A DNA stretch of 64,000 nucleotides from Marthasterias glacialis. Its lineage: Eukaryota; Echinodermata; Asteroidea; Forcipulatida; Asteriidae. Of this stretch, positions 26,401 through 32,620 are shown in pieces. The notes below the pieces were generated by a model. The model was given only the letters and a program-made list of their open reading frames with translations. It ran no database searches and was not told the origin of the DNA. The stretch's first letter is position 1. Each line of letters opens with the position of its first letter. Location of the stretch: the NCBI GenBank assembly GCA_911728455.2, contig OU452219.1, positions 22,813,219 through 22,877,218 on the forward strand, written 5' to 3'. The position numbers and the translations under genes are program-made.

Positions 26401-29400
26401 ACTGGTTCTAATGGATGAAGATCAAAACATTCCTTATGATGTCATCATGACCAAAGTAGAAGTACAATACGGTCATTATGGACTGAATAACTTCTACAAG
26501 ATGCAGGTAAAGAGTCAACATACAAAAGGAACAAAGAAAGAAAATACAGGATCAAAATATTGCTCAAAATTTATTTGTCAGCTCAAGAACATTGTCATTG
26601 TCACACGTCACATGTCATCCATTATTTTGCCATTTACAGTATTGGACGCTTTGCAGGGTCGTTTCCAAACCAATTGTTCCCCGCCCATTTGTCTGTGAGG
26701 GCAGAGATGGTTCACAGATTGATTTAGCTTGGTGCGCTACTTACTTGGTAGCACAGGCTGTATAACTTATTTCTGTATCTCCCTCACTTGGCTTGAAATC
26801 AAAGTTTTCAATTCTAAATGACTAAACCAGCCCTTAGTAATTATCATTCATTAAATTCATGTTTACTTATTTTTTTAAAATGTTTTTGTTGCACCAATCC
26901 TTGTTCAGATTATACATCAGGTTGCCAAAGATGTAAATGTGCTATTTACTCGCTGGGGTCGGATCGGTGATGAGGGTCAGTTTCAGAAGACGCCATTTGG
27001 CACCAAAGAGGAGGCCATTTCTGAATTCATGAAGATCTTTAAAGCTAAGAGTGGGAATGACTGGACCAGCGTAGCCAAGTAAGAGTTCAACTCTTTTATT
27101 TTGGATGGATTTATAGCGTGTCAGTCTAGGTGCATCAAACTCGAGTTCATCAAACTCAAGTCAACAGAGTGTGGGTTCGAATCCCGCTTATGACACTTGT
27201 GTTTTTCGCCAAGACACTTAACTATAATTGTGTCTCATCATCCAGCAGTAAAATGTTGATGTGAATGATTAGCAATCTGTGCGCCAGCTTGGCTGCAGGT
27301 GCTGCATACTCCAAAGGAGTTGAGCTGATTTTAGGAAAACTTAAGACCCAATGATTAGGATTAGTAACAGTGTAAGGCGCTTTGATACAATATTTAAAAG
27401 TGCCTAATAAATGCCTGTTATTATTCTGGTTTTATTTATGGATGATAAATAGATCAAGTGCATCAGAGAGCTTTGGATTGTTTCCTATTTCCACTGTGAT
27501 TATGAGTTTCAAAACAACTATCTCTTTACTCTCAGACAAAGGAAAGTAAAAGAAAAACTCAAAAACAAAGTAAAATCACCAACTAATATAAGTTAATGAA
27601 AAACAGTATAGTACAACAAAAAGAGGAGTATGAAGGCTGATTGAGTAAGTCGAAAGTTGTAGAAATCAGATCTAGAACAAGACAGACAGCCAAAGAGACA
27701 AAAAACTAGACCGACATTGGACTAGACAGCCAAGTATGATTTATAAAGAAAACTAATAAGCAACAAGACGATAAAGATGTCTAATGTATGCAATGTATAC
27801 AATGTGAAGCGTCTTACGGAGTTCATCCAGATGACATAACACAATAACTGTAGTCAAGTATTCACATTTCAGTTTCCAGAAGAAGCCCAAGAAGTACATG
27901 TTAGTTCAGTCTGATCCAGGAAGAGCTCAACGAAACAAAGCAATCGGTGAATTTCGCTTCAATTTGGATTCTCCTGTACCATCTGAACTACCAGAAGGAA
28001 TCAAGAATGTACTCTTAGAGTTGGTGAGATTAGATGACTCATGTTTATTTACATGTTTATTGTGGAATTTAGGATTAAAAAAAAAGGCTTGAATGAAATA
28101 TTGTAATTGATAAAATACGTTGTCTTTTGAGCGGATTTACAACTGATATTGTTTCTTTTGGACACATAATAATGTGTGGTTTTAAGAGAAATTAATATAA
28201 TTACAATAATGACTTGCATAATAATAAGAGAGTCCAATTACATTGTTAATGTTTATGGTTCATGCTTTTGGTTTTATTGTTCATGTATCATGTTTTACTG
28301 CATTCTTCTGTTAAGCGCTCTGACGTCAGTTTTTTTTTACATGAGGTGCTATACAAAAATTTGTTATTATTATTATAATTAATCCTTGATTTGCAGGCAG
28401 AAATCGTTATATTTTGTAAAAATATTTATATAACAAAGTTGCAAGATGTGGTGTTTGTTTTAAATCAATTTTTAATGAAAAATCATTTGATGGAATTTTT
28501 ATGGACACTGATTTTAATTTGTGTTTTCATCTTTAGACCAAACCACAGACATTGAGGGAGGCCATCATGGAGACTCATATCGACCATAATGTCATGAACT
28601 TTAGTCACCTTCCTAAAGATGTACTACTGAAGGCTAAGGAGATCTTAAACCAAATCACGTAAATCACACCTCATTTATTCATACCATCACAATAATGGGT
28701 GCGTTCGATTTGCTTCCCCGGGTCGACCCAGGTCTCATCCCAGCTTTGACGTCATTGTCCTGGCTCACCTGGGTCAGTCCCAAGTAACCTGCTTTTGAAG
28801 CAGGTTACTTGGGACTGGCCACCGGTGCATGACGTCACAACAAATAACTTTCTCAATGGCTGCCATTTTTTTGTTATTCAGCGGGACACTTTACACAAAT
28901 GGTGACTTTATGATAATTTTTGTATTTTTTGTATTTGTAGTTGTGTACTTTTGTATTAAGCTGGGGTTGTAAAATAATTTAACGTTGCAGTTTCACCATG
29001 AGAATAATAATGTTATGATCTTTTTTGAGAATCACAAAGATTGTCAGATGTAATGCACACAGTATGAAAGTAGGTCCGGTCTGTTGTCCTAAGATGAGTT
29101 GGTATGAATGCTGTAAGGGGAAGTTGGCGTTTGGTTAGCTCTTGTTGGGGGCTCACCTGGATGAGCACAACCGGGTCAACCGGGGCAAATTAATTGAACA
29201 GACCCATTGTTGGTTGTGTAAGAGACTTGACAGTAAACCCCATGCATATATGATGATATAAGCTCAAGGAAGATTATCAGTGGCTTAGAGTTGTACGTGT
29301 TACCTCAGTGATAGTGGCATATGCAAAGCATCTCTAAGTGGTACTTTATGAGACACTTATGTGATAAGGAGTTTATGTCCAATAAAAAGTTTACAAGAGA

Positions 29401-32400
29401 CGAGAAATCAGGATGAAGACTCGAGATAAATGCTGTTCTTAAACAGTAGGCTTTTTCAGATCTCTGTCATCTGGACCAGGCTTGATACTTCACGCTGGCA
29501 ACGAAGGCAGTTGCCTTCATGCCCCTGGTCATTGCCTTTGTGCCCTTTGAAATAACCCAGTAGAAATTAAAATTGCCCTCATAGAGGTTACTTTACTAAG
29601 GAAAAACTTCTTTGCCCTTACAACTACAAGTATCAGGCCAAGCTGCTGGACTAAAACGTTGATTCAGAATTCATGCACCCTAGAAGTGCCTCACACACTG
29701 CTTCAACAAATCAAACAAAGGTTGTATTTGACTTGATATAAAGTCCATCTATTTTTTAATGTGTTTTTTATTTAATTTATTTTAAATCAGATTGAGTGAA
29801 AGGTTTTTTAATTGTTTTGTTTTTGGTTTTGGTTTTTTGGTACAGAGAGAAGATCACGAATGCTGACAGGGACAGACAGACAGACTCTAGTGGTACTTAT
29901 GATTTTCAAGCTGCTATGGACGAGGTAAAAGTAAACAAATAGTTAATGAAGGTAGTCTGCTTTAAACCAGTTGTCCAATAATTCAGACTTTGTGTAAGTG
30001 ACACTAACCAACCCCCATGGGTTTCTGCAAACTGTTCCTCTTGTAATGACCATAGTTTTTCCTTTCCCAGGTGTATGCGTTGAGCAATGAGTATTTCTAC
30101 TTAATTCCTCAAGAGGATTTTGCCCACGATCGTATTGAGCCACTAACAGAAACCAAAGCATTAAACAAACACAAGAAGAATCTTCAGAACCTTCTGGAAC
30201 TTGAGATGACCAACAGGATTCTTCTTGGTGCCACATACAGAAAGGAAGGTATGAACTACTTTTTATTTTATTCTTTTTTAATTATATAATAGGCATTTAT
30301 TTGGTCTTTTAAACATTGTATCAAAATGCCTTTCCTGTATTGCTGCTCTTATTCATTGCATTGCTAAAACCATTGCTGATACCATCTCAACTCCTATGGG
30401 GTTTGTTGCACCGCCAGCCAAATTGCCTGAAAGGTTGCTGATCATTCACATCAACAATCTCTACCCTCCCAGGTAGCCATGTACACCTGAGTGATGAGAA
30501 GCAATTGTAGTTGAGTGTCTTGCCTTAGGATACAAGGTGTCATGATGGAGATTCAAACCCACACTCTGATGACTCGGCCATCGGAGCTTGAGTTCGATGC
30601 TCTACACCACTCACCCACGATACACTACTTTTGCTATGAACATTTGATCTTTCTTTTGGTTCACATTTTCTTTGTTTTGCTTGTTGGGATTTATTTTCCA
30701 TGAAAACATTTATGTGAGGGAAGAAAATTGTTACAAATTGTCCATGGAAATCTTGCTGTGTTTTCCTCCACTTTAAATTGTATCAACATTTTGTCTAACT
30801 AGTTCACTTGTATCTGGTTTCATTGTTTTGCTTTATCAGAGATTAAACAGCTAGACCGCCGCCTTGTATTGCAGAGTGTCTTTGTTGTTCTGTTTGAAAC
30901 ATGGATAAACTTGTCTCATTATTTGTTTGATTTCATCAGAGATAAATCCTCTTGACTACATCTATCTTGCCCTGGATTGCAAACTGAAACTGATGGACAA
31001 AGAAGATGTGGAGACACAACTCATTCTTCAAAATATACATAACACATGTGAGTAGTTGGATATGATATTAAATATTACTTATTTTATTTTGTTACACATG
31101 TTTCATGTTTTTGCCAAATTGAGTCACTATTGGTTTCAAACTTGAAACCCCTTAAATTTGGAGGCACAATTGATTTTAACAAGAGTATACTGGTGTGTAT
31201 AAATTAATTTTTTTACAGTAGATTTGAAGTTAGCTAGATCAAATAGTAAGGGCATTGCTTGATAATTATCCATAATGTTGATTTGACGTTACCCATTCCC
31301 TGTAGGTGGGTCCAACCCACCTAAGATAGAAGCAATCTTCAGGCTGTCTCGTCAAGGTGAAGATGAGAGACTGAAGTCTTGCAACTTGACGAATCATAAA
31401 CTCTTATGGCATGGTAGTAGCACAATTAACCTTCTGAGTATCTTGAAGCAAGGGCTGCTTGTGTCACCAAGAGAGGTTGCAATCACTGGCAGTAGATTTG
31501 GAAAGGTAATTCTATCTCAAAATATCTGCCAGGATTTATAGAATGGTTTAATAAAAAACTTGCTCTGTCAAGTTAATTCTAACATCAATAGAACAAATTA
31601 TGCCTTTTTTTAAATTTCACCCTAACATACTCATAGTTTTGTTTCTTTGTTTGATTATGTTTTCGTGGGAATTTCACCGTTTCCAGTTTGATTGTACAAA
31701 AATTGATTTCACTTCATTAGTATACAAACGTATAAATATACTTTTTGTCTTTTATGACATATTGATGTTGTGTAATGTTATGTTTTCATTCTGTTTTGGT
31801 GTTGCGCTGTTTTTTAAAGGCATAACCAACTTAAGCTTAGCTTTTGGGATTTTGTATCCACTTTAAAAACTTTTCTTAAGATATACTTTGTGGGTGAAGA
31901 AGTTTACAACTGTTAACTGCTTCGAGTGCTATGATTAAAACTATGCCGAGGCAATGCTGAGGGAAAATAGAATGCACCAGGGATCACCGAGGGAGCTGTA
32001 GTTTTAACCATAGCACGAGTAAAAGCAGTCAATATTTGTTTTATATCACTCCATATATTTATTTGTGCCTAGACATCTGGGTACCAAGAAAACTGCTCTT
32101 GCTATGGGTATAGTACATTGGTTGCTATGGGCATAGTACACTGGTTGCTATGGGATAGTACATTGGTTACTTCGGGCTTAGTGCGTTGGAACACCTTGTT
32201 CTTTAGTTCATTATTGTTTTGTACATTTTACTTATACGGTCACCTTGTTGCCAGTTAGTTTAGAATATTTACATAGGTAGAGTTAGAGGCGTCTGTCCCC
32301 TGAAAATGTCAAAACATTTCCGATGCCAGCAGGGTTAGGCTTATGTAAGGTAATAAATAACTTTAAGTTATCTGTTGGCGGGACAGACGTATCCCCATAC

Positions 32401-32565
32401 TGCGGTTTGGGCATTGGCCTGGTGACCAGACCAGTTTTTGTCTTTTTCTTTGCCTTTTTTCTTCCAGTCTTAATATGTATTTTAAATTGTGTCATGCGCT
32501 TTTGATCATTTTATATGTAAAAGGTGCAATATAAAATAATAGATTATTATTATTATTATTATTAC

Positions 32566-32620
<55 letters not shown>

